DNA of 64,000 bases from Nocardioides nitrophenolicus (lineage in GTDB: Bacteria; Actinomycetota; Actinomycetes; Propionibacteriales; Nocardioidaceae), in NCBI RefSeq assembly GCF_016907515.1, contig NZ_JAFBBY010000001.1, forward strand, positions 4,650,001-4,714,000, written 5' to 3'. Below are positions 7,726-17,529 of this stretch, piece by piece. Position 1 is the first letter of the stretch. Each line of letters starts with the position of its first letter. A model generated the notes under the pieces. The model searched no databases and had not been told where the DNA came from. It was given only the letters and a program-made list of their open reading frames with translations. The translations under genes and the position numbers were made by a program.

Positions 7726-9330
7726 ATGACCCAGCAGCTCGACCTCCACGGCTCCTTCCACGTCTACGACACCACCCTGCGCGACGGCATGCAGCAGGAG
7801 GGGCTCAACCCCACGGTGGCCGACAAGCTCGCCATCGCGCGACACCTGGACGGGCTCGGCGTCGGCTACATCGAGGGCGGCTGGCCGGGTGCGAACCCCA
7901 AGGACACCGAGTTCTTCCGTCGCGCCGCCCAGGAGCTCGATCTCAAGCACGCGCGGCTCGCCGCCTTCGGCTCCACCCGCCGCGCCGGCCTGCTCGCCGC
8001 CGACGACCCGCAGGTCGCGGCGCTGCGCGACAGCGGCGCGGGCGTGGTCACCCTGGTCGCGAAGTCCCACGTCGGCCACGTCGAGAAGGCGCTGCGGACC
8101 ACGCTCGAGGAGAACCTCGCGATGATCCGCGACACCGTCAGCCACCTGCGCGGCGAGGGCCAGCAGGTCTTCCTCGACGCCGAGCACTTCTTCGACGGCT
8201 ACCGCCTCGACCGGGCCTATGCGCTCGAGGTGCTCCGCACGGCGTACGACGCGGGCGCGGAGGTGGTCGCGCTGTGCGACACCAACGGCGGCATGCTGCC
8301 GGGCTGGGTCTCCGACGTCGTCCACGACGTCCTCGAGAGCACCCAGGTGCGGGTCGGCATCCACTGCCACAACGACACCGGCCTCGCCGTCGCCAACACC
8401 CTGGCGGCGGTGGAGGCGGGCGCGACCCACGTCCAGGGCTGCATCAACGGCTACGGCGAGCGCACCGGCAACGCCGACCTGATCAACGTCGTGGCCAACC
8501 TGGAGCTCAAGCTCGACCAGCAGGTGCTCCCGCCGGGCCTGCTCACCGAGGCCACCCGGATCGCGCACGCCGTCGCCGAGGTCACCAACGTCCCGCCGGC
8601 CGCCCGCCAGCCCTACGTCGGCGCGTCGGCCTTCGCCCACAAGGCCGGCCTGCACGCCAGCGCGATCAAGGTCGACCCCGACCTCTACCAGCACATGGAC
8701 CCCGCCGGCGTCGGCAACGACATGCGCCTGCTGGTCTCCGACATGGCCGGCCGGGCGACCATCGAGCTCAAGGGCAAGGAGCTGGGCTTCGACCTCTCCG
8801 ACAACCCCGAGCTGGTGACCCGGGTGACCAACCGGGTCAAGGAGCTGGAGCTGCGCGGCTACACCTTCGAGGCCGCGGACGCCTCCTTCGAGCTGCTCCT
8901 CGCCGAGGAGGTCGACGGCCACCGGCCGTCGTACTTCGACGTCGAGAGCTGGCGGGTGATCACCGAGACGCTCACCCACGCCCGGCCCGGGGACGAGGCG
9001 GTCTCCGAGGCCACCGTGAAGCTGACCGCGGCCGGGGTGCGCTACGTGGTGACGGGGGAGGGCAACGGACCGGTCAACGCCCTGGACCAGGCGCTGCGCT
9101 CGGCGATCGAGCAGGCGTACCCGGAGATCGCGAAGTTCGAGCTGATCGACTTCAAGGTGCGCATCCTCGACCAGGGGCACGGCACCGACGCGATCACCCG
9201 GGTGCTCATCGAGACCACCGACGGCGCGTCGTCGTGGGTCACCGTCGGGGTCGGCGCGAACGTGATCGAGGCGTCGTGGGAGGCCCTCGCCGACAGCCTC
9301 ACCTACGGGCTGCTGCGGCACCACAACTGA
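7726..9330 (+). CDS. cimA: (R)-citramalate synthase
   Basis: 534 residues. It condenses pyruvate and acetyl-CoA to citramalate, the threonine-independent entry to isoleucine. The HMGL-like TIM barrel has TTLRDGMQQEG near the start, EGGWPGANPKD, and metal-binding HCHNDTGLAVANT. The C-terminal LeuA-type allosteric domain covers about residues 390-534. Length and the Trp in GGWPG fit the citramalate branch rather than isopropylmalate synthase. I took ATG 7726 over an upstream in-frame ATG because that one lies inside the terminator; GCGAGAG precedes it. Confidence 0.92.
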   Translation: MTQQLDLHGSFHVYDTTLRDGMQQEGLNPTVADKLAIARHLDGLGVGYIEGGWPGANPKDTEFFRRAAQELDLKHARLAAFGSTRRAGLLAADDPQVAALRDSGAGVVTLVAKSHVGHVEKALRTTLEENLAMIRDTVSHLRGEGQQVFLDAEHFFDGYRLDRAYALEVLRTAYDAGAEVVALCDTNGGMLPGWVSDVVHDVLESTQVRVGIHCHNDTGLAVANTLAAVEAGATHVQGCINGYGERTGNADLINVVANLELKLDQQVLPPGLLTEATRIAHAVAEVTNVPPAARQPYVGASAFAHKAGLHASAIKVDPDLYQHMDPAGVGNDMRLLVSDMAGRATIELKGKELGFDLSDNPELVTRVTNRVKELELRGYTFEAADASFELLLAEEVDGHRPSYFDVESWRVITETLTHARPGDEAVSEATVKLTAAGVRYVVTGEGNGPVNALDQALRSAIEQAYPEIAKFELIDFKVRILDQGHGTDAITRVLIETTDGASSWVTVGVGANVIEASWEALADSLTYGLLRHHN

Positions 9331-9334
9331 GCGA

Positions 9335-9377
9335 GACCTGCTGCCGGCACGCATCCGGTGAGTGCCGCCAGCAGGTC
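9335..9377. repeat. Palindromic repeat, left copy
   Basis: Arms GACCTGCTGCCGGCAC and GTGCCGCCAGCAGGTC with one mismatch enclose an 11-nt loop. A diverged copy in the same orientation lies at 10419-10462, on the other side of the AbiEi-like gene. Both copies continue rightwards into AGGCGC. It may also act as the cimA terminator. Confidence 0.8.
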
Positions 9378-10341
9378 AGGCGCAGGGGTCGGCGCAGCGC
9401 GGGCAGCACCGCGGCTCGCCGGACCAGCCGCGCCGCTGGAGCACCCGAGCGACCCACCGCGTGGTGCGGCAGGGTTCGCCGAACACCAGGCCGTAGGTGA
9501 CCCGCAAGGTGATCGCGTCGTTCGACGCGGCCTCGGCCAGGTCGCGCCGCGCATCGGCGTCGCGCGCCCGGGAGCCGTCGTGATACGCCCGGCCGTCGAG
9601 CTCGATGACCACCCCGAGATCCTCGTACCGGACATCCTGGTCGGTCCGCCTCCCCGTGGCGTGACTGGTGCGTTGACGCCGGCCCGCAGGCAGCCCGTGG
9701 GCGCGCTCGACGAGGTGGAGGTAGCCGCGCTCGAGCACCGAGTTGGCACCCTGCTCGACGTCGTCGATCATGCCGGCGACCAGGGCACGACGGGTGACCC
9801 TGGCGCGTTCGGCGAGGGCCGTGCGCAGCAGGCGAGGGACGACCTCACGGGTGAAGCAGGCCTGGGTCAGGGCGGCGTACGCCCCTGGGACGTCGTCTGC
9901 CCGGATCCGGTCCTCCATCACATCGAGGGTCGCGTGGTGCGGAGTCGTCCGGGGCGGGCGCCGGCGCCAGTCGACCCGGGATGCCAGATGTGCGCTGCGG
10001 TGGACGACGACTCCGGCGATCGGGCGCAGGGTGCGGTCGGGGCCGACGCACACGTGGACGACTCGCGGTTCGCCTCCCGGCATGGCGGACTCATGCGAGA
10101 GCGCGGCCGGGGCGTACGCGAACAGTGCCACCCACTCCCGTTGGCGCCGGGTCAGCGCGCCGGTGTGGTCGACGTAGACCCCGGGCTCGACGGCGCGCAG
10201 CTCACGGCGCCGCGTCATCCGGGCGATGTCGTGATCGGTGGCGCCGAGCTCCAGCAGCTGTGCGCGGGTGACCACGCCGTCCTGCTCGCGGCGCAGGATG
10301 ATCTGCAGCTCCGGGTGAGAGAAGTCGAGATGACGCGGCAC
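9376..10341 (-). CDS. AbiEi antitoxin-like N-terminus with DUF559/Vsr-like C-terminus
   Basis: 321 residues from a GTG start. The first 55 residues (ELQIILRREQDGVVTRAQLL, then RRRELRAVEPGVY) match the winged-helix AbiEi antitoxin domain. The C-terminal part, with DQDVRYEDLGVVIELDGRAYH and then ARRDLAEAASND, has the E-L-D-G and R-D layout of DUF559/Vsr-like nucleases. Proteins of this composition are common in actinobacteria without a toxin partner, and none is seen here. It lies between two palindromic repeat copies, which may mean that repeat and gene moved together. Confidence 0.7.
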   Translation of the reverse strand: MPRHLDFSHPELQIILRREQDGVVTRAQLLELGATDHDIARMTRRRELRAVEPGVYVDHTGALTRRQREWVALFAYAPAALSHESAMPGGEPRVVHVCVGPDRTLRPIAGVVVHRSAHLASRVDWRRRPPRTTPHHATLDVMEDRIRADDVPGAYAALTQACFTREVVPRLLRTALAERARVTRRALVAGMIDDVEQGANSVLERGYLHLVERAHGLPAGRRQRTSHATGRRTDQDVRYEDLGVVIELDGRAYHDGSRARDADARRDLAEAASNDAITLRVTYGLVFGEPCRTTRWVARVLQRRGWSGEPRCCPRCADPCA

Positions 10342-10418
10342 GGCCGCATGCTGGCACCGACGATCGGGTGGCTCAAGGGCGTGCCGGCGTACCTGTGGAG
10401 GAGCGCTCGTCGAGCACG

Positions 10419-10462
10419 TCACCTGCCCGTGCCACGCACCAGATGCGTGCCGACAGCAGGTC
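10419..10462. repeat. Palindromic repeat, right copy
   Basis: Shares CACGCA, GCGTGCCGACAGCAGGTC and the following AGGCGC with the copy at 9335-9377. It is less symmetric than that copy. It lies upstream of the AbiEi-like gene start. Confidence 0.7.
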
Positions 10463-10472
10463 AGGCGCGATC

Positions 10473-11069
10473 TCACGCGGGTGGAGCGACCACCCGGGCG
10501 ACCAGGTCGTTCCACCCGGCGACGACCTGCGCCTCGCTCATCCCGCCGGCGTCCATCTGCTGGCGCAGCACCGGGACGGCCAGCGGGGCGACCAGGGCGG
10601 TCGAGAGGTAGCCGAGGTCGCCCTGGACGCCGAGCTCGGCCAGCAGCATCCGGACGTGGAGCGCGACGAACCCGAGCACGGCGTAGTTCTCGCCCCAGGT
10701 CGTGCCGGCCGCCTCGATCAGCGCGGCCTGCTCGCGGTGGTGGCGCAGCCGGGACGCGCCGAACGCGAGCAGCCGCTCCAGCGGCGGCGCGCCGGGGCCG
10801 AGCGGCGGGGGCCCGCTGATCACGCTCGCCTGCCACTCCTCCTCGCGATGGTTGAGCAGCGAGGCCATCAGCCCCTCACGGCTGCCGAAGCGCCGGAACA
10901 CCGTGCCCTTGCCGACCCCGGCCCGGGTCGCGACCGCCTCGGTCGTCAGGTGGTCGACCCCGCAGGACTCGATCAGCTCGGCCGCCGCCCGCAGCAGGGC
11001 CTCGCGGTTGCGCGCGGCGTCGCGGCGTACGACGGGCGCGGTGGTGAGCAGCGGCAGATCCCTGGACAT
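10473..11069 (-). CDS. TetR-family repressor
   Basis: 198 residues. The N-terminal HTH runs through AARNREALLRAAAELIESCG and continues with LTTEAVATRAGVGKGTVFRRF. The C-terminal ligand domain is of a type often found beside flavin reductases. It is divergent from the FMN reductase gene, and a near-perfect inverted repeat lies between them, so it probably represses that gene and itself. The ligand is unknown. Confidence 0.85.
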   Translation of the reverse strand: MSRDLPLLTTAPVVRRDAARNREALLRAAAELIESCGVDHLTTEAVATRAGVGKGTVFRRFGSREGLMASLLNHREEEWQASVISGPPPLGPGAPPLERLLAFGASRLRHHREQAALIEAAGTTWGENYAVLGFVALHVRMLLAELGVQGDLGYLSTALVAPLAVPVLRQQMDAGGMSEAQVVAGWNDLVARVVAPPA

Positions 11070-11136
11070 GGTGAGGCCACCCTAGGTCGCGGCACCGACG
11101 GTCGCTCGCGAAAACTTTCTCCGGACCCGGGAATGA

Positions 11137-11156
11137 AAGCGGACCACGGTCCGTTT
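11137..11156. promoter_or_regulatory. Inverted-repeat operator for the TetR repressor
   Basis: A 14-bp perfect core CGGACC-AC-GGTCCG (11140-11153) is flanked by AA and TT at matching positions. It lies 9 nt before the FMN reductase start and between the two divergent genes. Confidence 0.65.
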
Positions 11157-11164
11157 CGACCCTC

Positions 11165-11722
11165 ATGACTGACACCCAGAACACTCGCGTCGCCGTGCTC
11201 GTCGGTTCCCTGCGGGCCGACTCCCTCAACCGCAAGCTCGCCGAGATCCTGCGCGACGAGGCGCCCGCCGGCGTCACGCTGGACATCGTCGAGGGCCTGG
11301 ACCAGGTCCCGTTCTACAACGAGGACATCGACGGCGCCAACGCCCCGGCCGCCGCGGTCGCGCTGCGCGAGCGGGTCGGCGCCGCCGACCGCGTGCTCGC
11401 GGTGACCCCCGAGTACAACGGCACCATGCCGGCCGTCCTCAACAACGCCATCGACTGGATCTCGCGCCCGTACGGCGCCGGCGCCGTGGTCGGCAAGCCG
11501 TTCGGCGTCATCGGCGCCACCCCCACGCCGTACGGCGGCAAGTGGGCCCACGGCGACACCGCCCGCTCCGCCGGGATCGCCGGTGCGATCGTGGTCGAGG
11601 ACGTCACCGTCTCCCAGCCCGCCGTCGATGTCGACCCGACCACCGACCCGGAGGTGCGCGCCAAGCTGCTCGCCGCTCTGGGCACCCTGGTCGAGTTCGC
11701 CCCCGAGGTGACCGCCGCCTGA
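11165..11722 (+). CDS. NADPH-dependent FMN reductase
   Basis: 185 residues of flavodoxin-like fold. VGSLRADSLNRKLAE near residues 12-26 binds the FMN phosphate. TPEYNGTMPAVLNNAIDWISRP near 79-100 is the hallmark of the azoreductase/ChrR/YieF group. It uses NAD(P)H to reduce flavin, quinones or azo compounds. The repeat just upstream and the divergent TetR gene suggest induction by a small xenobiotic or oxidant. Confidence 0.88.
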   Translation: MTDTQNTRVAVLVGSLRADSLNRKLAEILRDEAPAGVTLDIVEGLDQVPFYNEDIDGANAPAAAVALRERVGAADRVLAVTPEYNGTMPAVLNNAIDWISRPYGAGAVVGKPFGVIGATPTPYGGKWAHGDTARSAGIAGAIVVEDVTVSQPAVDVDPTTDPEVRAKLLAALGTLVEFAPEVTAA

Positions 11723-11745
11723 ACCCGGGTGGCTAGGGTCGGGTC

Positions 11746-13170
11746 GTGGCCGACCTCCACGACCTGACCGCCCTCGAGCAGGGCGCGCTGATCCGCTCCG
11801 GCGAGATCAGCCCCGTCGAGCTCACCGAGCACTACCTCGAACGCGCCGCGCGTCTCCCTCGGGAGTACGTCGACGGCGCGTTCGCCTTCCTCGACCCGGA
11901 CGCCGCGCGGCGCCGGGCGCGGGAGGTCGCGGCCGTCGGGCCGGTGGGGGAGGGCGCCTCGCCGCTGGCCGGCGTACCGACCGCGATCAAGGACCTCAAC
12001 CTGACCCGGGGCGTGCCCACGGCCTTCGGCTCGGCGGTGTTCGACGGCTACGTCCCCGACGTGTCCGACGGGGTCGCGCTGGCGATCGAGGACGCCGGGA
12101 TGGTGAGCCTCGGGAAGACGAGCACGCCCGAGTTCGGCTCGCCCTGCTACACCGAGCCGGAGGGACGCCCGCCGGCCGTCACGCCGTGGGACACCACCCG
12201 GATGGCGGGTGGCTCCTCGGGCGGGGCCGCCGCCGCGGTGGCCGCCGGCCTGGTCCCGGTCGCCCAGGGCTCCGACGGCGGCGGCTCGATCCGGATCCCG
12301 GCCTCCTGCTGCGGCCTGGTCGGGCTCAAGCCGAGCCGGGGCCGGATCAGCGGCTTCCCGATGTACGGCGACCCGGTCGGACTGGCCGTCGCCGGGCCGA
12401 TCGCCCGGACCGTCGCCGACGCCGCCGCACTGCTCGACGTGCTCGCCGGCCGCCGGGCGGGCGACCCGTCGTGGGCGCCGGAGCCGGGCGGCAGCTTCCT
12501 GTCCGCCGCGGGTCGCGAGCCCGGCCGGCTTCGGATCGCACGCTTCGACCGGCCGGTCATCGCCGACGTCGAGGTGCACCCCGAGGTCCAGCGGGCCTAC
12601 GACGACGCCTCGCGGCTGCTCGCCTCCCTCGGTCACGTCATCGAGGACGTCCAGGTGCCGCTCCCGCCCGAGGCGGTCGGCGTCTTCGAGACCTGCTGGG
12701 CTGTCCTCACGGCGCTGTCGACGGTGCCGCTCTCTCTCGAGCAGCGCACCGGCATCCGCCCGCTCACCCGCTGGCTCGGGGAGCGCGGCGAGCAGGTGTC
12801 GGGCCCCGAGTTCGGGCTGGCGATCGGGGCGATGCGGCGGCACGCCGCTGACGCGCTGGTGGCGCTGGCGCCGTACGACATCGTGCTCACCCCCACCCTG
12901 GCCACTCCGCCGCTGCCCGTCGGCGCGATCCGCGACGACGCGGACCCGGCCGCCGACTTCGAGGCGCAGAAGCGCTTCACGCCGTGGACGTCCGCATGGA
13001 ATGTCACCGGCATGCCCGCCGTCTCGCTGCCCCTGCACCAGACTCCCGAGGGTCTTCCGGTCGGCGTGATGCTCGCCGCCCGGCCCGCCGAGGAGGAGCT
13101 GCTGATCTCGTTGGCCGCCCAGGTGGAGGCCGCCGCGCCGTGGAGGGATCGCCGCCTGCCGCTGTGGTGA
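11746..13170 (+). CDS. Amidase-signature hydrolase
   Basis: 474 residues. The amidase signature runs GGSSGGAAAAVAAGLVPVAQ and then SDGGGSIRIPAS, with the Ser-cisSer-Lys triad made by K in AIKDLN near residue 84 and the serines in GGSSGG and GGGSIR. TAGGGT at 11732-11737 just before the GTG suggests a leaderless message. Specificity cannot be read; an aliphatic or aryl amide is possible. It follows the FMN reductase by 23 nt but seems to have its own promoter. Confidence 0.88.
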   Translation: MADLHDLTALEQGALIRSGEISPVELTEHYLERAARLPREYVDGAFAFLDPDAARRRAREVAAVGPVGEGASPLAGVPTAIKDLNLTRGVPTAFGSAVFDGYVPDVSDGVALAIEDAGMVSLGKTSTPEFGSPCYTEPEGRPPAVTPWDTTRMAGGSSGGAAAAVAAGLVPVAQGSDGGGSIRIPASCCGLVGLKPSRGRISGFPMYGDPVGLAVAGPIARTVADAAALLDVLAGRRAGDPSWAPEPGGSFLSAAGREPGRLRIARFDRPVIADVEVHPEVQRAYDDASRLLASLGHVIEDVQVPLPPEAVGVFETCWAVLTALSTVPLSLEQRTGIRPLTRWLGERGEQVSGPEFGLAIGAMRRHAADALVALAPYDIVLTPTLATPPLPVGAIRDDADPAADFEAQKRFTPWTSAWNVTGMPAVSLPLHQTPEGLPVGVMLAARPAEEELLISLAAQVEAAAPWRDRRLPLW

Positions 13171-13174
13171 GCGG

Positions 13175-13834
13175 TCAGCCGAACCAGGTGGGCGCCGCCG
13201 CCCGGAACGCCTCGGGTGCGAGCGCACCGGCGCCCTCGGGGATGACGGCGAGGAGCGGGACGCCGGTGCCGTGCGGCAGGTCGGTGCGGTTGCAGTCCTC
13301 GGCGAGGCCGGGGTCGGTCGGCCAGGACCCGATGATGAGCCCGGTGGGCTCGACCGCGGCGGCGCGCAGCGCGGCGACGGTGAGCTCGGTGTGGTTGAGC
13401 GTGCCGAGCCCGGCTCGGGTCACGACGACGACCTCGGCGTCGAGGGCGACGGCGAGGTCGAGCAGGGTGCCGCCGTCGAGGTCGAGGCGGACCAGCAGGC
13501 CGCCCGCGCCCTCGACGAGCACGAGGTCGTAGGACGACAGCTGCTCCCGGATCGTGCTGACGTGCTCGCGGACGGTCGGCAGGCTCGCGCCCTCGCGCTG
13601 GGCCGCGGTGTCGGGGGCCAGAGGGTCGCGCAGGCGCGCGAGCTCGAGCGCGTCGACGCCGGCGAGCGCCGCGACCGTGTCCACGTCGGCGAGTTCGACG
13701 CTGTCCGGGCCGATGCCGGTCTGCACCGGCTTGACGACGAGCACCCGTCCGGGTGCGGTCGCGGCCAGTGCTGCCGTGGCGACGGTCTTCCCGACGCCGG
13801 TGTCGGTGCCCGTCACCACGACGACCCGGGTCAC
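13175..13834 (-). CDS. bioD: Dethiobiotin synthetase
   Basis: 219 residues. The P-loop TGTDTGVGKT is at residues 8-17, with KPVQTG (substrate lysine) and VEGAGGLLVRLD (metal and carboxylate loop) after it. It closes the ureido ring of 7,8-diaminopelargonate with CO2 and ATP. It is the last gene of bioB-A-F-D and overlaps bioF by 4 nt. Confidence 0.93.
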   Translation of the reverse strand: MTRVVVVTGTDTGVGKTVATAALAATAPGRVLVVKPVQTGIGPDSVELADVDTVAALAGVDALELARLRDPLAPDTAAQREGASLPTVREHVSTIREQLSSYDLVLVEGAGGLLVRLDLDGGTLLDLAVALDAEVVVVTRAGLGTLNHTELTVAALRAAAVEPTGLIIGSWPTDPGLAEDCNRTDLPHGTGVPLLAVIPEGAGALAPEAFRAAAPTWFG

Positions 13835-14958
13835 TGGTGCTCCTTCACGAGGTCGGCGAGGACCACGACAGCACGGTCCCAGTCGTCCTCGGGAACCCCG
13901 GCCGTGACGGTGATCCGCAACCGCGAGATGCCGTCGGGAACCGACGGCGGGCGGAAGCAGCCCACCCGCAGCCCGGCCTCCAGGGCAGCCGCCTGCGCGG
14001 CGACGGCGGCCCGGGGTGAGGACATCGGGACCGACAGCACCGCCCCGGCGGGAGCCGCGACGCCGAGGGTGTCGGCCAGCGCGGCGACCCGGGAGCGCAC
14101 CGTGGCCCCAAGCTCCGGCCGCGCCCGGATCGCGCGCAGCGCGGCCAGGGCGCCCGCGGTCGGCGCCGGCGCCAGGCCGGTGTCGAAGATGAACGGCCGG
14201 GCCCGGTTGACCAGGTGCTCACGCAGCGCCCGGGAGCCGAGGACGGCGCCGCCCTGCGCGCCGAGCGACTTCGACAGCGTCGCGGTCACGACGACCTGGG
14301 GCCGGCCGGCGAGTCCCAGGCCGGCCACCAGGCCCGGGCCGTGCACCCCGACGGCGTGGGCCTCGTCGACGACCAGCAGTGCGTCGTACTCCGCGCACAG
14401 CGCGGCCAGCTCGACCAGCGGCGCCGCGTCGCCGAGCACCGAGTAGACCGACTCGACGAGCACCAGCGCCCGCTCACCCGCCGCCGCCGCGGCGACCAGG
14501 CCGGTGCGGACGGCCTCGACGTCGCTGTGCGGTACGACGCTGAGCCGGGCCCGGGAGAGCCGGACCCCGTCGACCAGGGAGGCGTGGACGTGCGCGTCGG
14601 AGAGGATCCGGGTGGTGCGGTCCGCGAGCGCGGCCACGACGGCCAGGTTGGCGTGGTAGCCGGTCGAGAAGACCAGCGCGGCGGGCTGCCGGAGATAGTC
14701 GGCGAGCTCGCGCTCCAGCTCCTCGTGGAGGCTGAGGGTGCCGGTGACCAGGCGCGAGGCGCTGGCGCTGGATCCCCACGCCAGTGCGGCATCCGCGGCC
14801 GCGCGTCGGACGGCGGGGTCGCGGGCCAGGCCGAGGTAGTCGTTGCCCGCGAGGTCGACGGTCGCGTCGTCGGCGACCCGGGGTCGCAGCCGGCGGGTCA
14901 GGCCCGCGGCCTCGCGTTGCTCGGCCTGCGCCCCGAGCCAGCGCTCCCAGGTGGTCAT
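13831..14958 (-). CDS. bioF: 8-amino-7-oxononanoate synthase
   Basis: 375 residues of fold-type I PLP enzyme. It joins pimeloyl-thioester and alanine, the first ring-building step of biotin. NDYLGLA near residue 39 and SASRLVTG precede the PLP site. VVDEAHAVG binds the cofactor and the Schiff-base lysine is in [13 protein letters not shown]. The start ATG overlaps the bioA stop by 4 nt, and its own stop overlaps bioD. Confidence 0.93.
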   Translation of the reverse strand: MTTWERWLGAQAEQREAAGLTRRLRPRVADDATVDLAGNDYLGLARDPAVRRAAADAALAWGSSASASRLVTGTLSLHEELERELADYLRQPAALVFSTGYHANLAVVAALADRTTRILSDAHVHASLVDGVRLSRARLSVVPHSDVEAVRTGLVAAAAAGERALVLVESVYSVLGDAAPLVELAALCAEYDALLVVDEAHAVGVHGPGLVAGLGLAGRPQVVVTATLSKSLGAQGGAVLGSRALREHLVNRARPFIFDTGLAPAPTAGALAALRAIRARPELGATVRSRVAALADTLGVAAPAGAVLSVPMSSPRAAVAAQAAALEAGLRVGCFRPPSVPDGISRLRITVTAGVPEDDWDRAVVVLADLVKEHQ

Positions 14959-16238
14959 CCGGCCTTCACCGCCTCCGTGATGCCGCCCACGATGCGGTCG
15001 ATGGCGTCCGGCCCGGCGACGTAGGGCGGCATCGCGTACACCAGGTCGCGGAACGGCCGCAGCCACACGCCCGCCGCGAGCGCGGCGTCGGTCGCCGCGA
15101 CCACGTCGACCGGATGGTCGAGCTGGACGACGCCCACCGTGCCGAGGGTGCGCACGTCGGCGACGCCCGGGAGGTCGCGCAGCGGGCCCAGGCCGACACG
15201 GAGCCGCTCGCCGATCGCCGTGACCGTGGCCCTCCAGTCGGAGGCGAGCAGGAGGTCGATCGACGCACCGGCGACCGCGCAGGCCAGCGGGTTGGCCATG
15301 AAGGTGGGGCCGTGCATGACCACGCCGGCCTCGCTGCCGGAGATCCCGCGGGCGACGGCGTCGGTCGTGAGTACGGCGGCGAGGGTGAGGTACCCGCCGG
15401 TGAGCGCCTTCCCGACGCAGAGCACGTCGGGGACGACCAGCTCGCTGACGAACAGGTGCCCCGTGCGGCCGAAGCCGGTGGCGATCTCGTCGAACACCAG
15501 CAGCAGGCCGTGGTCGTCGGCGACCTCGCGGAGCAGGTGGAGGCACGCCTCGGGGTAGGGGTGCATCCCGCCCGCGCCCTGCAGCAGCGGCTCGACGACG
15601 ATCCCGGCCAGCTCGTGGGCATGGCGGGCGGCGATCTCCCGGACGTCGTCGGCCCAGGTCGCGACGGCGGCCGGGCCCGCGTCGTACGCCGGTGGCTGGG
15701 GCGCGAACACCTGGCGCGGGAGCGTGCCCGCCCACAGGCTGTGCATCCCGCCGTCGGGGTCGGTGACGCTCATCGGGTGGAAGGTGTCGCCGTGGTAGCC
15801 GCCGCGGACGGTGAGCATCCGGGTGCGATCGGGGCGGCCGACGCCCCGCTGGTACTGGAGCACCATCTTCAGCGCGACCTCGACGCTCACCGAGCCCGAG
15901 TCGGCGAGGAAGACCCGCTCCAGCGGCTCCGGCGTGATGGCGACCAGGCGCCGGCCCAGCTCGACGGCCGGCTCGTGGGTGAGCCCGCCGAACATGACAT
16001 GGCTGAACCGGCCGGCCTGCTCGGCCAGCGCGGCGTCGAGCGCGGGGTGCCGGTAGCCGTGGATCGCCGACCACCACGAGGACATCCCGTCGACCACCCA
16101 GCGGCCTTCGACCTCCAGCTCGCAGCCGCGGGCGCCGGTGACCAGCCGGACCGGCGTCGGCTCGGTCATCGAGGTGTAGGGATGCCACAGGTGCTCGCGG
16201 TCGAACGCGAGCAGCCCGGTGGCCTCGGCGACGCTCAT
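14955..16238 (-). CDS. bioA: Adenosylmethionine-8-amino-7-oxononanoate aminotransferase
   Basis: 427 residues of class III aminotransferase. It makes 7,8-diaminopelargonate, usually with SAM as amino donor. LWHPYTSM at residues 17-24 and [13 protein letters not shown] near 53-65 are BioA-specific. [14 protein letters not shown] binds PLP and the lysine is in [11 protein letters not shown]. It starts one base after bioB and ends overlapping bioF. Confidence 0.93.
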   Translation of the reverse strand: MSVAEATGLLAFDREHLWHPYTSMTEPTPVRLVTGARGCELEVEGRWVVDGMSSWWSAIHGYRHPALDAALAEQAGRFSHVMFGGLTHEPAVELGRRLVAITPEPLERVFLADSGSVSVEVALKMVLQYQRGVGRPDRTRMLTVRGGYHGDTFHPMSVTDPDGGMHSLWAGTLPRQVFAPQPPAYDAGPAAVATWADDVREIAARHAHELAGIVVEPLLQGAGGMHPYPEACLHLLREVADDHGLLLVFDEIATGFGRTGHLFVSELVVPDVLCVGKALTGGYLTLAAVLTTDAVARGISGSEAGVVMHGPTFMANPLACAVAGASIDLLLASDWRATVTAIGERLRVGLGPLRDLPGVADVRTLGTVGVVQLDHPVDVVAATDAALAAGVWLRPFRDLVYAMPPYVAGPDAIDRIVGGITEAVKAG

Positions 16239-16239
16239 C

Positions 16240-17385
16240 TCAGGCGTTCGCCGGGACCTCGGTGCCCGCGCCGCGGGTCCGGATCTGCGGCCCGCAGGTG
16301 CCCCCGGAGGAGCATCCGCCGCACCCGTCGCCGCAGGCGTGGGACTCCACCGGGCGGTCGTGGGCCGCGATCAGCTCGTCGAAGGCGGCGGCGTCGAGGC
16401 CCAGGATGGTGAAGCCGTTGTCGCGCAGCATCTCCAGGTCGGCCCGCGCGTCCTGTCCCTCGGAGGTGAGGTAGTCGCCGAGGAAGATCGAGTTCGCGAC
16501 CTGCAGCGCGGTGGCCTGCAGGGTACGAAGGTGCAGCTCGCGCCCGCCCGCGATCCGGATCTCCTTGTCGGGGCACACGAACCGCGCCATGGCCAGGATC
16601 TTCACGCAGCGGAGGGGGGAGAGCTCCCAGGTGTTCTGGTACGGCGTCCCGTCGAACGGCATCAGGAAGTTGACCGGGATCGAGTCGGTGTCCAGTGCCT
16701 TCAGTGCGAACAGGGCCTCGACCAGCTGCTCGTCGGTCTCGCCCAGCCCGGCGATCAGCCCCGAGCACGGCGAGAGCCCGGCCTCCTTGGCCTTGCCGAT
16801 GGTGTCGACCCGGTCGTCGTAGGTGTGGGTCTGGACGATGTTGTCGTGGTGGGACGCGGCGGTGTTGATGTTGTGGTTGTAGGCGTCCACCCCGGCCGCC
16901 TTGAGCCGTGCGGCCTGCCCGTCCTTGAGCAGCCCGAGACACGCGCAGACCTCGACGCCGTCGTACTCGTCCTTGAGAGCCTCGGTCATCTCCACGACCC
17001 GGTCGATGTCGCGCTCCGAGGGGCCTCGGCCCGAGGAGACCATGCAGACCCGGGTCGCGCCGCCGCGCAGCCCGGCGCCGGCCTGCGCGAGGGTCTCCTC
17101 CTTGGAGAGCCAGGAGTACTTGAGGATCGGCGCCTGCGAGCCCAGCGCCTGCGAGCAGTAGTTGCAGTTCTCCGGGCACAGGCCGGACTTGAGGTTGACC
17201 AGGTAGTTGACCTTGACCGTGGTGCCGAAGTGCGCGCGTCGCAGCCGCCCGCCGGCCGCCACCAGGGCCATCAGCTCGCTGTCGGGCGCCTGGAGGACGG
17301 CGAGGGCGTCGGCCTCGGTGGCGGACCCGCCGGCGAGGATGCGGGTCGCCAGCTCGTCGAAGCTCGGTGCGGTCGTCGTGGTCAT
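16240..17385 (-). CDS. bioB: Biotin synthase, with a Cys-rich C-terminal tail
   Basis: 381 residues. A radical-SAM enzyme that inserts sulfur into dethiobiotin. C70, C74 and C77 in CPENCNYC hold the [4Fe-4S] cluster. The conserved YNHNINT segment follows. After the barrel, the last ~35 residues have [15 protein letters not shown], a cluster of cysteines (CX3CX2CX5C) absent from E. coli BioB. GAGGAG precedes the ATG. This is the first gene of the operon, under the operator at 17413-17433. Confidence 0.93.
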   Translation of the reverse strand: MTTTTAPSFDELATRILAGGSATEADALAVLQAPDSELMALVAAGGRLRRAHFGTTVKVNYLVNLKSGLCPENCNYCSQALGSQAPILKYSWLSKEETLAQAGAGLRGGATRVCMVSSGRGPSERDIDRVVEMTEALKDEYDGVEVCACLGLLKDGQAARLKAAGVDAYNHNINTAASHHDNIVQTHTYDDRVDTIGKAKEAGLSPCSGLIAGLGETDEQLVEALFALKALDTDSIPVNFLMPFDGTPYQNTWELSPLRCVKILAMARFVCPDKEIRIAGGRELHLRTLQATALQVANSIFLGDYLTSEGQDARADLEMLRDNGFTILGLDAAAFDELIAAHDRPVESHACGDGCGGCSSGGTCGPQIRTRGAGTEVPANA

Positions 17386-17412
17386 GGTGCTCCTCGTGCG
17401 GGTCCTGGGTCC

Positions 17413-17433
17413 GACCTGAACAGTGTTCAGGTC
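17413..17433. promoter_or_regulatory. BioQ-type operator upstream of bioB
   Basis: A perfect inverted repeat, GACCTGAAC and GTTCAGGTC around three bases. The TGAAC-N3-GTTCA core recurs at 19675-19687 beside the repressor gene. It sits 28 nt upstream of the bioB start, where it would cover the promoter. Confidence 0.8.
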
Positions 17434-17529
17434 GCTCAGGATAGCCGGGATCGAGCCGCTCCGCCACGGCTGGCCGCAGGGGCACGGCGGGCGCCAGGTC
17501 GCACCGCTGCGTGCGCGGGCCGCGGGGGT

